Part shown: positions 28,333 through 38,106 of the stretch, piece after piece
Layout: every line of letters begins with the position of its first letter
Position numbering within the stretch: position 1 is the first letter of the stretch
NCBI RefSeq assembly: GCF_000018945.1
Contig: NC_011978.1
Coordinates: 1,582,729 to 1,646,728 of the forward strand
Direction: 5' to 3'
Length of the DNA: 64,000 nt
Source of the DNA: Thermotoga neapolitana DSM 4359
Lineage (GTDB): Bacteria > Thermotogota > Thermotogae > Thermotogales > Thermotogaceae
Position numbers and translations under genes: made by a program
The notes under the pieces: model-generated
Database searches by the model: none
Seen by the model: only the letters and a program-made list of their open reading frames with translations
Told to the model about the DNA's origin: nothing

Positions 28333-29610
28333 TCAATATCTGAACAAAAGGTACACCCCAGAAACCAGAAGACTGATTAAGAGTACAGGAAAACCCACTT
28401 TGAAATAATCCCAGAACGTGATGTGTTTTCTGTCCGCAACCAATGAGGTTCCTATGATGTTCGCAGACGCTCCAACCAGGGTACCGTTTCCCCCCAGACA
28501 CGCTCCTAAAGAAAGCGCCCACCAGAGAGGCCTCAGGTCAGAAAAATTCTCCGGCGACAGAATCGCAAGTTTCTTTATCACCGGAATCATCGTGGCCGTG
28601 AACGGAATGTTGTCGACGAATGCTGAACTGATGCCGGATATCCCCAGAACAGATATCAGTGCACGTTCCATCTTTCCGCCTGACATTCTGGAAACAAGAG
28701 CCGAGATCTTTTCCAGAACACCCGTTTCTTCCAGCCCGCCGACGACGAGAAAAAGACCTATGAAGAAGAAAATGACGCCCCATTCGATCTCTTTGAGAAC
28801 TCCTTCTATTTCCTCCTTGTTCAGGAAAGCAAGAGAGAAGAACCCGGCGAACAGGGCCACCTCGAAACTCTCCAGCCCGAGCACCTTTTGGAGGGAAAAA
28901 AGAACGAGGACAAAAACTGTCAGCGTTATGGACAGATAGAAGAGTTTTTTGTTGACGATGGCCCTTCTTGGATCGAACCCTTTGACCACCTCTGTTGGCA
29001 CTTTTTTGAAGATGACCCTTCTGTAGACGATCGAGAGAAACCCCATTACAACGAAGAATACCAGAACGGCTGCGGGGGCCACGTTGAGAACAAAATCCAG
29101 GAAGTGGAGTTTTGCCGCCGAAGCGATCATGATGTTCGGAGGATCTCCTATCATCGTGGCGGTTCCGCCTATGTTCGAGGAGATGATCTCAGATATTACA
29201 AAGGGCACCGGGTCGAGATCCACCGTATCACAGACCACGAGGGTAACCGGCACGAACACGAGGATCGTCGTCACGTTGTCCAGGAAGGATGAAAGAAGGG
29301 CCACAAGAAAGTTGATCGAAAGAAAGAAAAAGAACACGTTTCCTCTGGAAAATTTCACGGAGTACAATCCCAGAAAATGAAACAGACCACTTCTTTTTGT
29401 GACGGCAACGAAGATCATCATGCCTATCAAGAGAAATATGGTGTTGAAGTCCACGTACCTGACGAGTGCTTCGATGGGATCTTTGAACACAAGAAAGAGT
29501 GTGGCGCTTCCTCCCAGCATGGTGATAACCGCTCTGTGGTGTTTTTCCAAGACGATGAAGAGGTATACTATTATAAAGATCAGAAGGGAAACGAGAGCAC
29601 TCTCGAACAA
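28333..29610 (-). CDS. ArsB/NhaD-type ion transporter
   Basis: A 425-residue membrane protein with about 11 hydrophobic segments of the IT superfamily (CitMHS/ArsB/NhaD). Family segments include SSFLDNVTTILVFVPVT, IGGTATMIGDPPNIM and, in the second half, AFVDNIPFTATMIPV. The ion (arsenite, sodium/proton or other) cannot be told. It starts with TTG 29610 after GGAGGAGAT. Only 24 bases separate it from the divergent TolB-like gene, so its promoter must lie within that gene; a perfect TATAAT on the minus strand (29665-29670) is a candidate. Confidence 0.85.
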   Translation of the reverse strand: MFESALVSLLIFIIVYLFIVLEKHHRAVITMLGGSATLFLVFKDPIEALVRYVDFNTIFLLIGMMIFVAVTKRSGLFHFLGLYSVKFSRGNVFFFFLSINFLVALLSSFLDNVTTILVFVPVTLVVCDTVDLDPVPFVISEIISSNIGGTATMIGDPPNIMIASAAKLHFLDFVLNVAPAAVLVFFVVMGFLSIVYRRVIFKKVPTEVVKGFDPRRAIVNKKLFYLSITLTVFVLVLFSLQKVLGLESFEVALFAGFFSLAFLNKEEIEGVLKEIEWGVIFFFIGLFLVVGGLEETGVLEKISALVSRMSGGKMERALISVLGISGISSAFVDNIPFTATMIPVIKKLAILSPENFSDLRPLWWALSLGACLGGNGTLVGASANIIGTSLVADRKHITFWDYFKVGFPVLLISLLVSGVYLLFRY

Positions 29611-29617
29611 ATTATCT

Positions 29618-29627
29618 CCTCCGGAGG
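29618..29627. promoter_or_regulatory. Back-to-back ribosome sites in one palindrome
   Basis: The perfect palindrome CCTCCGGAGG supplies GGAGG to both divergent genes: seven bases before TTG 29610 on the minus strand and (as GGAGGT) six bases before ATG 29635 on the plus strand. No promoter fits between the two starts. Confidence 0.8.
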
Positions 29628-29634
29628 TACAGAG

Positions 29635-30804
29635 ATGAAAAAAACCCTTTTTTCGATCTTTGCTATTATACCTCTTCTCTCTTTCGCAATTGTAACTCTG
29701 AATTTAAGCCTGTTCAGTACGGATCAGGCCTCATCTGTTTTGATGGATGTGAAAAGCAAGATATTCGAACTTCTGCCGGAAGAGGCAACCGTTACCAATT
29801 CGGCGACGGCGACGTTTTCGATGACCTTTTTCCTCTCGTACGACGCAACGGACAATGTGTACATTGGAGAGTGGAGATACAAAGATGAAACGGTAAGATA
29901 CGAGTACAACCCCGGAGGATACAAGTATTACAGGGACTTCGTGATGGAGTGTGCCTCTTTTCCGCTTGAGAAGGTCTCTTTCTATCTGTTCTCGAAGGGT
30001 GAGTTCCCGGAGGTGTTTCGCCTCACGTATCATCCTGCCCTCGACGAGTACAGCGATTTCTCCAGTGAGTATTTCGTTTTCTCCTCAGAAAGGCTTTCTG
30101 GAAACAGGAATCTGTTTCTGATCGACAGAAAAAATGGAGATCTTCTTTCCCTGCCTGTGTACGGTAGCAGCGAGTACTTTCCGAGGATATCCCTGGATCA
30201 AAAGTACCTGCTCTTTCAGGGTTCACTCCATGGAAACTGGGGCATATACTACATGCCGATCTCAAAAGATTATTCCTCGAAGATAAAACTCATCTCACGG
30301 GGTAGATTTGCGGCGTACAATCCCAATTGGCTCGACGAAAACACGATGGTGTACGTTCAGGAAGATGCCACCTCGAATCATCTCGTTGTGAAAGATCTCG
30401 TAACGATGAGGGAAAAGACGTACGATCTTCCGTTCGACTGGGTTTTCACACCCGTCAAGGGCAGAGATGGAATCGTTTTCGTTGGTTTGAAAGAGTCCGA
30501 CTTTGGAATATACGAACTCCTTCCGGATGGAACGGTGACGGTTCTGGAAAACAGTCCTTACAACGAGTTCGATCCGGATGTGTTTGGAAATTACCTGATT
30601 TTCTCCTCGAACAGGGACGGTGTTTTCAGGATATACGCAAAGGATTTGGAAAGTGGGAAAGTCTGGTGCCTGACGGAAAAGATCCCTTACGATGCGTTCT
30701 ATCCTGCGTTCTCTGAGGACGGAAAGTTGGTGGCTTTCTCTGTGTACGAAAAGGGTAGTGAGCCAGACATCTGGATCGTGCGCTTCAGAGTTCCTCAGGA
30801 GTGA
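29635..30804 (+). CDS. TolB-like (PD40) beta-propeller exported protein
   Basis: A 389-residue protein with a signal peptide (about 1-19), an N-terminal domain (20-120) and then WD40-like PD40/TolB repeats such as SSEYFPRISLDQKYLLFQG and YDAFYPAFSEDGKLVAFS. It should be extracytoplasmic; no Tol-Pal genes are nearby. ATG 29635 is chosen for its GGAGGT site and the signal peptide. Its 3' end overlaps the convergent Mrr-like gene by 20 bases. Confidence 0.75.
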   Translation: MKKTLFSIFAIIPLLSFAIVTLNLSLFSTDQASSVLMDVKSKIFELLPEEATVTNSATATFSMTFFLSYDATDNVYIGEWRYKDETVRYEYNPGGYKYYRDFVMECASFPLEKVSFYLFSKGEFPEVFRLTYHPALDEYSDFSSEYFVFSSERLSGNRNLFLIDRKNGDLLSLPVYGSSEYFPRISLDQKYLLFQGSLHGNWGIYYMPISKDYSSKIKLISRGRFAAYNPNWLDENTMVYVQEDATSNHLVVKDLVTMREKTYDLPFDWVFTPVKGRDGIVFVGLKESDFGIYELLPDGTVTVLENSPYNEFDPDVFGNYLIFSSNRDGVFRIYAKDLESGKVWCLTEKIPYDAFYPAFSEDGKLVAFSVYEKGSEPDIWIVRFRVPQE

Positions 30805-31243
30805 TGTTCTTCACAACGTGAACCTTCTTTATGAATCCTCCTGCTGATTCAAGTAATTCCAGCTCTTTTTCAAGGGACTGCGATATCTCACCGTTGGTGA
30901 ACACACCCACTTCGACAGCACCGTAGATGTAGGCAGCCGCAACGAGTTCTTTCACCACACTCTTTTCCACGGCAGAACTTCTCAACTTCACCTGAAAAAC
31001 AACGGTTCTTCCGCGCTTTTTTGCGACGATGTCTGCACCAAAGTCTTTGCTTTTTCGAGTCACCCTCACCTTTTTGAAACCGTGTTCCCGAAGATATTCC
31101 CTTGCGAACTCTTCGAATCGATAGGGGTTCTTCAGACCGGTCTTCAGAAGAGATCTTAATCTTTCGTTTCTCTTTCTTCTTCTGAGAAAGAACCAGATGA
31201 GAACAAGGCTAATAGACAACAGAATCAAAACGACGTATATCAT
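30785..31243 (-). CDS. Membrane-anchored Mrr-like restriction endonuclease-fold protein
   Basis: A 152-residue protein with one N-terminal transmembrane helix (about 2-21), a basic linker, then a PD-(D/E)XK domain of the Mrr_cat kind: YLREHGFKKVRVTRKSKD, GADIVA (catalytic Asp) and VVFQVKLR (Gln-x-Lys). The catalytic set looks complete. Membrane-tethered Mrr domains are known in bacteria but their role is unclear. It overlaps its upstream paralogue by 35 bases. The start is ATG 31243 after GAGGGTGA. Confidence 0.75.
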   Translation of the reverse strand: MIYVVLILLSISLVLIWFFLRRRKRNERLRSLLKTGLKNPYRFEEFAREYLREHGFKKVRVTRKSKDFGADIVAKKRGRTVVFQVKLRSSAVEKSVVKELVAAAYIYGAVEVGVFTNGEISQSLEKELELLESAGGFIKKVHVVKNITPEEL

Positions 31244-31622
31244 CACTTTTCACCCTCGTTCTGTGAATTCTGAAAGTTCTCTTCATCCTCTCAAAGGCCT
31301 CCTGGGATTCTTTTGTAATGGAAGAATAAACCACTCTTACATCGCGCACCCTGTTCACATACGCGGTGTAGAGGATCTCCTTCACAACATCGAAGTTCAC
31401 ATCTCCAACCGCAACGATCAATCTTCTAGCACCCTTTTTTATCAAAAACAGCTCGCAGCCGTTCACCGTCCTCTGAACGATCTGATATCTCTTCCTCTCG
31501 TAGTGTTTTCTCACGGCCTGGCAGACAAGATCCGGTGTTATCTCTCTTTTCCTCTCCGAGAGTGCAAGAAAAACGATGAAAAGAACGACAGCAACTGTGA
31601 GGACGATTCCCAGAACGCTCAT
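31209..31622 (-). CDS. Membrane-anchored Mrr-like paralogue, catalytic residues lost
   Basis: A 137-residue protein with the same plan as the next gene: one N-terminal helix, basic linker, then strands that align with the Mrr-like domain. Where the partner has GADIVA it has CELFLI, and where the partner has FQVK it has VAVG, so the catalytic Asp and Lys are missing. It is best read as an inactive partner or sensor. ATG 31622 has AAAGGGTGAT upstream; GTG/ATG starts 6-9 bases earlier lie within that site. It is divergent from the MoxR operon. Confidence 0.6.
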   Translation of the reverse strand: MSVLGIVLTVAVVLFIVFLALSERKREITPDLVCQAVRKHYERKRYQIVQRTVNGCELFLIKKGARRLIVAVGDVNFDVVKEILYTAYVNRVRDVRVVYSSITKESQEAFERMKRTFRIHRTRVKSDDIRRFDSVVY

Positions 31623-31639
31623 TTTCATCACCCTTTCCT

Positions 31640-31661
31640 ATGATATCAAACGTGGTATCAT
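31640..31661. promoter_or_regulatory. Symmetric divergent promoter between nuclease pair and MoxR operon
   Basis: ATGATA and TATCAT arms (31640-31645 and 31656-31661) form an inverted repeat, and each arm is the -10 part of an extended -10 (TG-A-TATCAT on the minus strand, TG-G-TATCAT on the plus strand). The geometry suggests shared control of both operons. Confidence 0.5.
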
Positions 31662-31685
31662 TGATGAGGAAAGGAAGGTGGAAGC

Positions 31686-32741
31686 GTGAAGGTGGAAGAA
31701 GCAAAATTCCTGGCAAAGAAAATCATGCTGGCAGGAGAGATTCCCCTTCTGGTAGGTCACTTCGGAGTTGGAAAGACAGATATCGCAAGAGACATCGCAG
31801 AGGAAACAGGCAGAAAACTGATCATACTGGTTCTCTCACAGATGGAACCAGGAGATCTGATAGGGCTTCCTGCACGGTCTGAGGAAAAAACGGTGTTTTT
31901 GAGACCAGACTGGTGGCCAGAGGACGGAAACACCCTCCTCTTTCTGGACGAGATAAACAGAGCGCATCGTTCTGTGAGGAATGCGATCATGCAGCTTCTC
32001 ATAGACAGAAGGATCCACAACCATGTTCTTCCGGAGGGAACATGGATCATGGCGGCCATGAACCCACCGGAGGAAGAATACGACCAGGCAGATCTCATAA
32101 CGGATCCCGCTTTCATATCGAGGTTTTTCATACTCGAGGTCAATCCGGATGTTTCGGAGTGGTTGGAATGGGCTGGAAAAAACGGTGTTTCAGAAGAAGT
32201 GAGGAGTTTCATCAAAAACTATCCGGAGTTTCTCTTTCCGGAGAAGAGCCTCTCCCTGAAAACATCTCTGAAACCTTCCCCAAGGAGCTGGTACAAACTT
32301 TCAAACGTTCTGAAGACCCTCACAGAAGAGGAAAAGGAAAAGTACGGATACGTGTTGGCCGCGGGAATCGTGGGCCCGGAGGCAGCGAAAGCCTTCTACG
32401 ACTCCTTCTTCCAGAAAACACGGGTGCCTTCTGTAGAACGTGTCCTTTTGAAAGGTGAAATGGAGGGTATGGACGATGTTCATGCGGCAAACACCCTCGT
32501 TTTGAGAGTTGTGGACTTTTTGAACAAAACAGATAGAACCACCCTCGAGAGGAATTTGAACGTCATTTCAGAGAACCTTTCAAAACTCGCTGAAAGAGTT
32601 CCAAAGGAATCTTTCTATGGTATTCTGAGGTTCATAGTCGATGAATCCCAGAAAGATGGTGAAAAATCCGATCTCTTCGATAAAATTCTGGAAAAGATGG
32701 TGGAAAAAGAAGAACTTCGAAAAATGGTGAGTGAAATATGA
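31686..32741 (+). CDS. MoxR-family AAA+ ATPase
   Basis: A 351-residue AAA+ ATPase with Walker A GHFGVGKTD (about 22-30), Walker B LLFLDEINRAH and sensor segment IMAAMNPPEEEYD, as in MoxR chaperone-like ATPases. MoxR proteins usually act with VWA-domain partners to insert or remodel targets, and the next gene encodes one. It begins with GTG 31686 after GGAAGGTGG and overlaps the VWA gene as ATGA. Confidence 0.88.
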   Translation: MKVEEAKFLAKKIMLAGEIPLLVGHFGVGKTDIARDIAEETGRKLIILVLSQMEPGDLIGLPARSEEKTVFLRPDWWPEDGNTLLFLDEINRAHRSVRNAIMQLLIDRRIHNHVLPEGTWIMAAMNPPEEEYDQADLITDPAFISRFFILEVNPDVSEWLEWAGKNGVSEEVRSFIKNYPEFLFPEKSLSLKTSLKPSPRSWYKLSNVLKTLTEEEKEKYGYVLAAGIVGPEAAKAFYDSFFQKTRVPSVERVLLKGEMEGMDDVHAANTLVLRVVDFLNKTDRTTLERNLNVISENLSKLAERVPKESFYGILRFIVDESQKDGEKSDLFDKILEKMVEKEELRKMVSEI

Positions 32742-33927
32742 AACCTGAGGAACTGCTGAAGAAAGCTGTTTTGAATCTGGGAAAAAAATCCCCATTCTAT
32801 TACTACGTTCTCCTCGGAATGAAGATCGTCCCGTCAAAGTCCATCAGGAACCTGAAGATCTCCTTTTCCACAACAGGAGACGTGATGTTGCTTTACAATC
32901 CTGAGGCTCTGGAGAAAAAGCATGTGAGAATGGTCGAGGCTCTCCTGTTGCATGAGGTCATGCACGTGATCTTCCAGCACTTTCGAATAAAACCAAAAGA
33001 TGAAAGAGACAGAAAAATATGGGACCTTGCCATGGACGCTGCCATCAACCAGTACATTCCTGAACTTGCAGCATTCGGTGTTCCGCTCGACGTTCTGGTC
33101 AAAGAGGGTCATTCCGTGGACAACGACACGCTGTTCGTTCTACCACCAGAGTGGATGATGTTCGAAAACGCAGAGACCTACCACAGATGGATTTTAGATG
33201 AGATGGAAAGACTCGGAAGATACGATGTAGAGGTGGTCTCAGAGTTTCGAGAAGGTGTGGACGATCATTCGGGACTGTTCGAAGAGGACTTTCCAGTTGA
33301 GATGATCCTGGAGCTTACGAAAGACAGAACCAAAAAGGCTTTCAACATCTTTGGAGATTCACTTCCCTCCGGGGTTAAAAGGGAAATTCAGCTTTTGCTG
33401 GAAAATCCTGAACTCGACTGGAAGACCCTTATCCGGCGATTCTTTGGAATTTCCATAAAGGCGGATCGATACACCACACCATTGAGACCGAACAGAAGGT
33501 ACGATCATCTTCCAGGGTGGCGAAACGAATACCTTTCCAGGGTGGCTGTTGTGATCGACACAAGTGGAAGTATCGTGGAAAAGGAACTGAATCAGTTCGT
33601 ATCGGAACTGGAGAGACTCGCAGGCATTTTGAAAGAAGAGATCTGGCTCGTTCAGGTGGACAGGAATGTGACCTCCGTTGTCAGGTACAGATCGGGAGAC
33701 TGGCGGGATCTGGAGATCGTGGGCGGCGGAAGTACTGACCTTCAGCCGGCCGTTGATTACTCCGAGAAGGTGCTGAGGGCGGAAGGTACGATCGTTTTCA
33801 CAGATGGCCACACGGATGTTCCATTTGCAAGAAGAAGGATTCTCTTTGTGCTCTCCAGATTCCACAACGAGGATTTTCAGAAAGAAGCCCGGAGGATGTA
33901 CGGTAAGGATGCGGTGGTGGTGCTATC

Positions 33928-33931
<4 letters not shown>
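32738..33931 (+). CDS. DUF2201 metallopeptidase-like / VWA-like protein
   Basis: A 397-residue protein with an N-terminal putative metallopeptidase domain (HEVMH at 72-76, HExxH type) and a C-terminal VWA-like domain with the MIDAS-type segment VVIDTSGSI and later TDGHTD. This is the DUF2201_N plus DUF2201 arrangement that accompanies MoxR ATPases. The MIDAS-like site would bind a divalent ion and a protein ligand. Whether the HExxH site is proteolytic is unknown. It overlaps both neighbours by 4 bases. Confidence 0.85.
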
Positions 33932-34889
<958 letters not shown>

Positions 34890-34896
34890 GGAAGAA

Positions 34897-34926
34897 GGGG
34901 TGGGTTTCCACCCCTTTAGAATTTTT
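34897..34926 (+). terminator. Intrinsic terminator after ferredoxin
   Basis: GGGGTGG (34897-34903) pairs with CCACCCC (34908-34914) over a 4-base loop; AA/TT extends the stem, and a T-run follows at 34922-34927 after a short gap. Confidence 0.8.
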
Positions 34927-34949
34927 TCAGATCTGTTTCTTTTTCTCCG

Positions 34950-34979
34950 TTGACCCGACAAACCTGTTCGTTGGATAAT
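34950..34979 (+). promoter_or_regulatory. dnaA promoter
   Basis: TTGACC (34950-34955), 18 bases, GATAAT (34974-34979). The predicted leader of about 29 bases opens with a small hairpin, GCACA-CCT-TGTGC (34988-35000), just before the ribosome site. Confidence 0.55.
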
Positions 34980-35014
34980 TATTCTTGGCACACCTTGTGC
35001 GGGGGTTTCCCAGA

Positions 35015-36337
35015 ATGAAAGAGCGAATACTCCAGGAAATAAAGACCAGAGTGAACAGAAAAAGTTGGGAACTCTGGTTCAACTCTTTCGAAGTGAAAAC
35101 GATAGAGGGAAACAAGGTGATCTTCTCCGTGGGGAATCTCTTCATAAAAGAATGGCTGGAGAAGAAGTATCATTCGGTGCTCTCAAGAGCGGTGAAGACG
35201 GTTCTTGGACACGACGCTACCTATGAACTGACCTACGAATCGTTTGACTCACACACATCCTACAGTGAGCCTCTTGTGAAGAAAAAGGCGGTTCTTCTCA
35301 CACCACTGAACCCTGCCTACACTTTCGAGAATTTCGTTGTTGGACCGGGAAATTCCTTTGCCTACCATGCTTCACTGGAGGTTGCCAAGAATCCAGGAAA
35401 GTACAACCCGCTTTTCATATACGGAGGAGTGGGACTTGGAAAGACGCATCTTCTTCAGTCGATAGGTAACTACATAGTTCAGAGAGAGCCCGATCTGAGG
35501 GTGATGTACATCACCAGCGAGAAATTTCTGAACGATCTTGTTGACAGTATGAAAGAGGGGAAACTTGCTGAGTTCAGAGAAAAGTATAGAAAGAAAGTGG
35601 ATGTCCTTCTGATAGATGATATTCAGTTTCTCATAGGAAAAACGGGTGTTCAAACAGAACTCTTCCACACCTTCAACGAACTTCACGACTCGGGAAAACA
35701 GATAGTCATCTGCTCTGACAGAGAGCCACACATGTTGAAGGAGTTTCAGGACAGGTTGATCTCCAGGTTTCAGATGGGACTCGTTGCAAAGCTGGAGCCA
35801 CCTGACAGGGAAACAAGGAAGAGCATCGCAAGAAAAATGCTTGAAGTTGAAGAGGGAGAACTTCCGGAAGAGGTTCTGGATTTCGTTGCAGAGAACGTGG
35901 ATGACAACCTGAGAAGACTCAAAGGTGCGATAATAAAACTTCTCGTTTACAAAGAAACCACGGGAAGAGAGGTCGATCTGAAAGAGGCAATCGCACTTTT
36001 GAAAGATTTCATAAAACCCGAAAGAAAGCCGATTCTCGATCCCATCGATGAGTTGATAGAGATCGTCTCGAGGGTGATGGACGTACCGAAGGAAGAAATT
36101 CTATCGAGCAGCCGGAACGCAAAGGCACTCATGGCCAGAAGAATAGGAATGTACATTGCGAAGACTTATCTGAAGAGTTCCCTGAGGACGATTGCGGAGA
36201 AGTTCAACAGGTCCCATCCTGTGGTCGCCGATAGTGTGAAAAAAGTTAAAAATTCCCTGCTCAAGGGAAACAGGCAGTTGAAGATGTACATCGATGAAAT
36301 CGTCGGGGAGATATCCCATAGGGCTTCAAGTGGTTAA
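35015..36337 (+). CDS. dnaA: Chromosomal replication initiator
   Basis: A 440-residue DnaA. Domain I is at about 1-80, a short linker follows, and the AAA+ domain (about 105-320) has Walker A GGVGLGKTH and Walker B LLIDDIQFL. The C-terminal DNA-binding domain holds the signature FNRSHPVVADSVKKV. I start at ATG 35015, as in T. maritima DnaA; the GGGGG ribosome site before it is weak. No cluster of DnaA boxes lies around the gene. It ends overlapping the convergent trmB gene by 12 bases. Confidence 0.97.
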   Translation: MKERILQEIKTRVNRKSWELWFNSFEVKTIEGNKVIFSVGNLFIKEWLEKKYHSVLSRAVKTVLGHDATYELTYESFDSHTSYSEPLVKKKAVLLTPLNPAYTFENFVVGPGNSFAYHASLEVAKNPGKYNPLFIYGGVGLGKTHLLQSIGNYIVQREPDLRVMYITSEKFLNDLVDSMKEGKLAEFREKYRKKVDVLLIDDIQFLIGKTGVQTELFHTFNELHDSGKQIVICSDREPHMLKEFQDRLISRFQMGLVAKLEPPDRETRKSIARKMLEVEEGELPEEVLDFVAENVDDNLRRLKGAIIKLLVYKETTGREVDLKEAIALLKDFIKPERKPILDPIDELIEIVSRVMDVPKEEILSSSRNAKALMARRIGMYIAKTYLKSSLRTIAEKFNRSHPVVADSVKKVKNSLLKGNRQLKMYIDEIVGEISHRASSG

Positions 36338-37255
36338 CTCCTCAGCGATCTTTCTGAGAGACCACTTCATGGCAGGAGTTCTGTAAGGATCGGAACCATC
36401 GTCCAGTTTCAAGATCCATCTTCCGTTTTTCCCCGAAAGATCCAGATAGTAAATTTGACGAAAATCTCCCTCGTCCGTTGAGATCACCTTCAAAAGGTAG
36501 CCGCTGTCTCTGTAGACTCTTTTCACGACAAACACTTTGTTTTTGTTTTTGAACACCTTTCCTTCCAGACTCTTCAGTTTTTCCCAGGAAACCGTACCTT
36601 CAAAGGTGACGTGCGCCACGGTGTTTTCCCCCTCCAGCAATCTTTTCACCGCTCCGTGTCTTATTTTGCGTGCAATAATCAGGAAGGTTCTTTTACCCTG
36701 AGATTTCCACTTTCTCTCGTAGCGTGTTTCCACTTCCCTTTGAAAGTTTTCCACAAAAGAATCCACCACGAAATATTCGGAGGTATCAAAGGCCTCGCGC
36801 ACCTCTTTAGCGTACCATTCCTCATCAGTTGCAAACTCAAGAGTACCGTCCATTTCCAGAACAGTGGACAGGGTCTGCATGAAATCGTGGCTGGTGATTC
36901 TTCTGTTTTCGTGCCTTTTCTTTGGCCAGGGGCATGGAAAATTCACATAGACCTTTTCTACGCTGTTGTCGGGAAAGAGTTCTCTCAGACCGAATCTGCC
37001 GTCCACTTTCACAAGTTTCACGTTCGTCAGACCGTATTTTTTGAATTTCTTCTGCGCCTTGACGAAAGAGGTTATGGAAACCTCAAAACCCACGAAGTCC
37101 TTTTCGGGGTGCTTTCTTGCCATCTCCGCAAGGAACTCGCCGTTTCCAAAGCCTATCTCCACGACGATTTTCGACTTTCTACCAAAGATCTGTGACCAGT
37201 CAAGAGGAAAGAACGGAAAACTCTGAGGTTTTATTTCGTAATCTACTACAACCAC
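36326..37255 (-). CDS. trmB: tRNA (guanine-N7)-methyltransferase with C-terminal extension
   Basis: TrmB methylates G46 of tRNA using SAM. The SAM motif EIGFGNGEF and the catalytic-region segments FPCPWPKKRH and FATDEEWYAKEV are clear. At 309 residues it is about 90-100 longer than E. coli-type enzymes; the extra C-terminal part (after about 205) recalls the long tails of enzymes from other thermophiles such as Aquifex. I prefer GTG 37255, which has GAGAGGTGG about 8 bases upstream, over GTG 37264. It overlaps the upstream gene. Confidence 0.88.
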   Translation of the reverse strand: MVVVDYEIKPQSFPFFPLDWSQIFGRKSKIVVEIGFGNGEFLAEMARKHPEKDFVGFEVSITSFVKAQKKFKKYGLTNVKLVKVDGRFGLRELFPDNSVEKVYVNFPCPWPKKRHENRRITSHDFMQTLSTVLEMDGTLEFATDEEWYAKEVREAFDTSEYFVVDSFVENFQREVETRYERKWKSQGKRTFLIIARKIRHGAVKRLLEGENTVAHVTFEGTVSWEKLKSLEGKVFKNKNKVFVVKRVYRDSGYLLKVISTDEGDFRQIYYLDLSGKNGRWILKLDDGSDPYRTPAMKWSLRKIAEELTT

Positions 37256-38106
37256 CTGAGCCACCTCTCAGTTTCTATGAGATTCAGGTTCTTTTTTTGC
37301 GCGTACTCAATGACCTTCAGGTATTCCTCCCGGGTTATGCCTCTGCTCAGGCCATACTTTCTCGCCAGATATTCCGGGCGAAACTGTGCCATTATGTTCA
37401 CAAGAGGCTTTGGTTCTATCTTTGAAAGCAGATCGATAACGCCCAGACTGTTCTCGATGTATCCTGGAAGAATCAGGTGTCTTACAAGAACACCCTTCTT
37501 CATGATACCATCCTTCAACACAGGTTCTCCAGTTTGTTTCACCATGACTTTCAGGGCTTCGAAGGCAATCTGAGGATAGTCCGCGACCCCTGAAAGTTTC
37601 ATACCAAGTTCCGGATCACTGTACTTGAAATCGGGCATGTAGATGTCCACAAATCCTGCCAGTTGCTCAATCGTCTCAACGGACTCGTATCCACCACAGT
37701 TGTAGACAACGGGTATTTTCCTTTCTATTCTTTCAAGGGCATCAACGATGAAGGGAACCTGATGGGTTGGAGTCACCAGATTGAGGTTTTCCACACCCAT
37801 GTTCTGAAGTTCCACAAATATCTCTGCCAGCCTTTCGATGGTGATTTCTCTTCCCACACCAAGTTGACTGATTTCGTAATTCTGACAGTAAACACATTTC
37901 AAATTACAGAAGGTGAAAAAGACCGTGCCGCTTCCTCTACTCCCGACAAGGATTCTTTCCTCACCGAAATGAGGGCCCCATGAGGAAACGATGGGGCGGT
38001 TAGAAACACCGCAGACTCCCTTTTCACCTTTCAGACGATTCACACCACAGGTTCTGGGACAGATATCACACCTTTCCAGCTTTCTGTAGAAAACAGCGCT
38101 TTTCAT
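37246..38106 (-). CDS. AmrS/PflA-like radical SAM protein
   Basis: A 286-residue radical SAM protein with the cluster motif CNLKCVYC and an N-terminal Cys-rich segment (CDICPRTCG...GVCG). That N-terminal Cys pattern is typical of the PflA-like family that includes AmrS; the AmmeMemoRadiSam partners are not in this window. It overlaps the TPR gene upstream as ATGA. Substrate unknown. Confidence 0.8.
   Translation of the reverse strand: MKSAVFYRKLERCDICPRTCGVNRLKGEKGVCGVSNRPIVSSWGPHFGEERILVGSRGSGTVFFTFCNLKCVYCQNYEISQLGVGREITIERLAEIFVELQNMGVENLNLVTPTHQVPFIVDALERIERKIPVVYNCGGYESVETIEQLAGFVDIYMPDFKYSDPELGMKLSGVADYPQIAFEALKVMVKQTGEPVLKDGIMKKGVLVRHLILPGYIENSLGVIDLLSKIEPKPLVNIMAQFRPEYLARKYGLSRGITREEYLKVIEYAQKKNLNLIETERWLRWL

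Noticed and set aside
34915-35014. Replication origin next to dnaA
   Set aside because: The gap is under 100 bases, without a DnaA-box cluster or AT-rich unwinding repeats. As I recall, the T. maritima origin has been placed far from dnaA.
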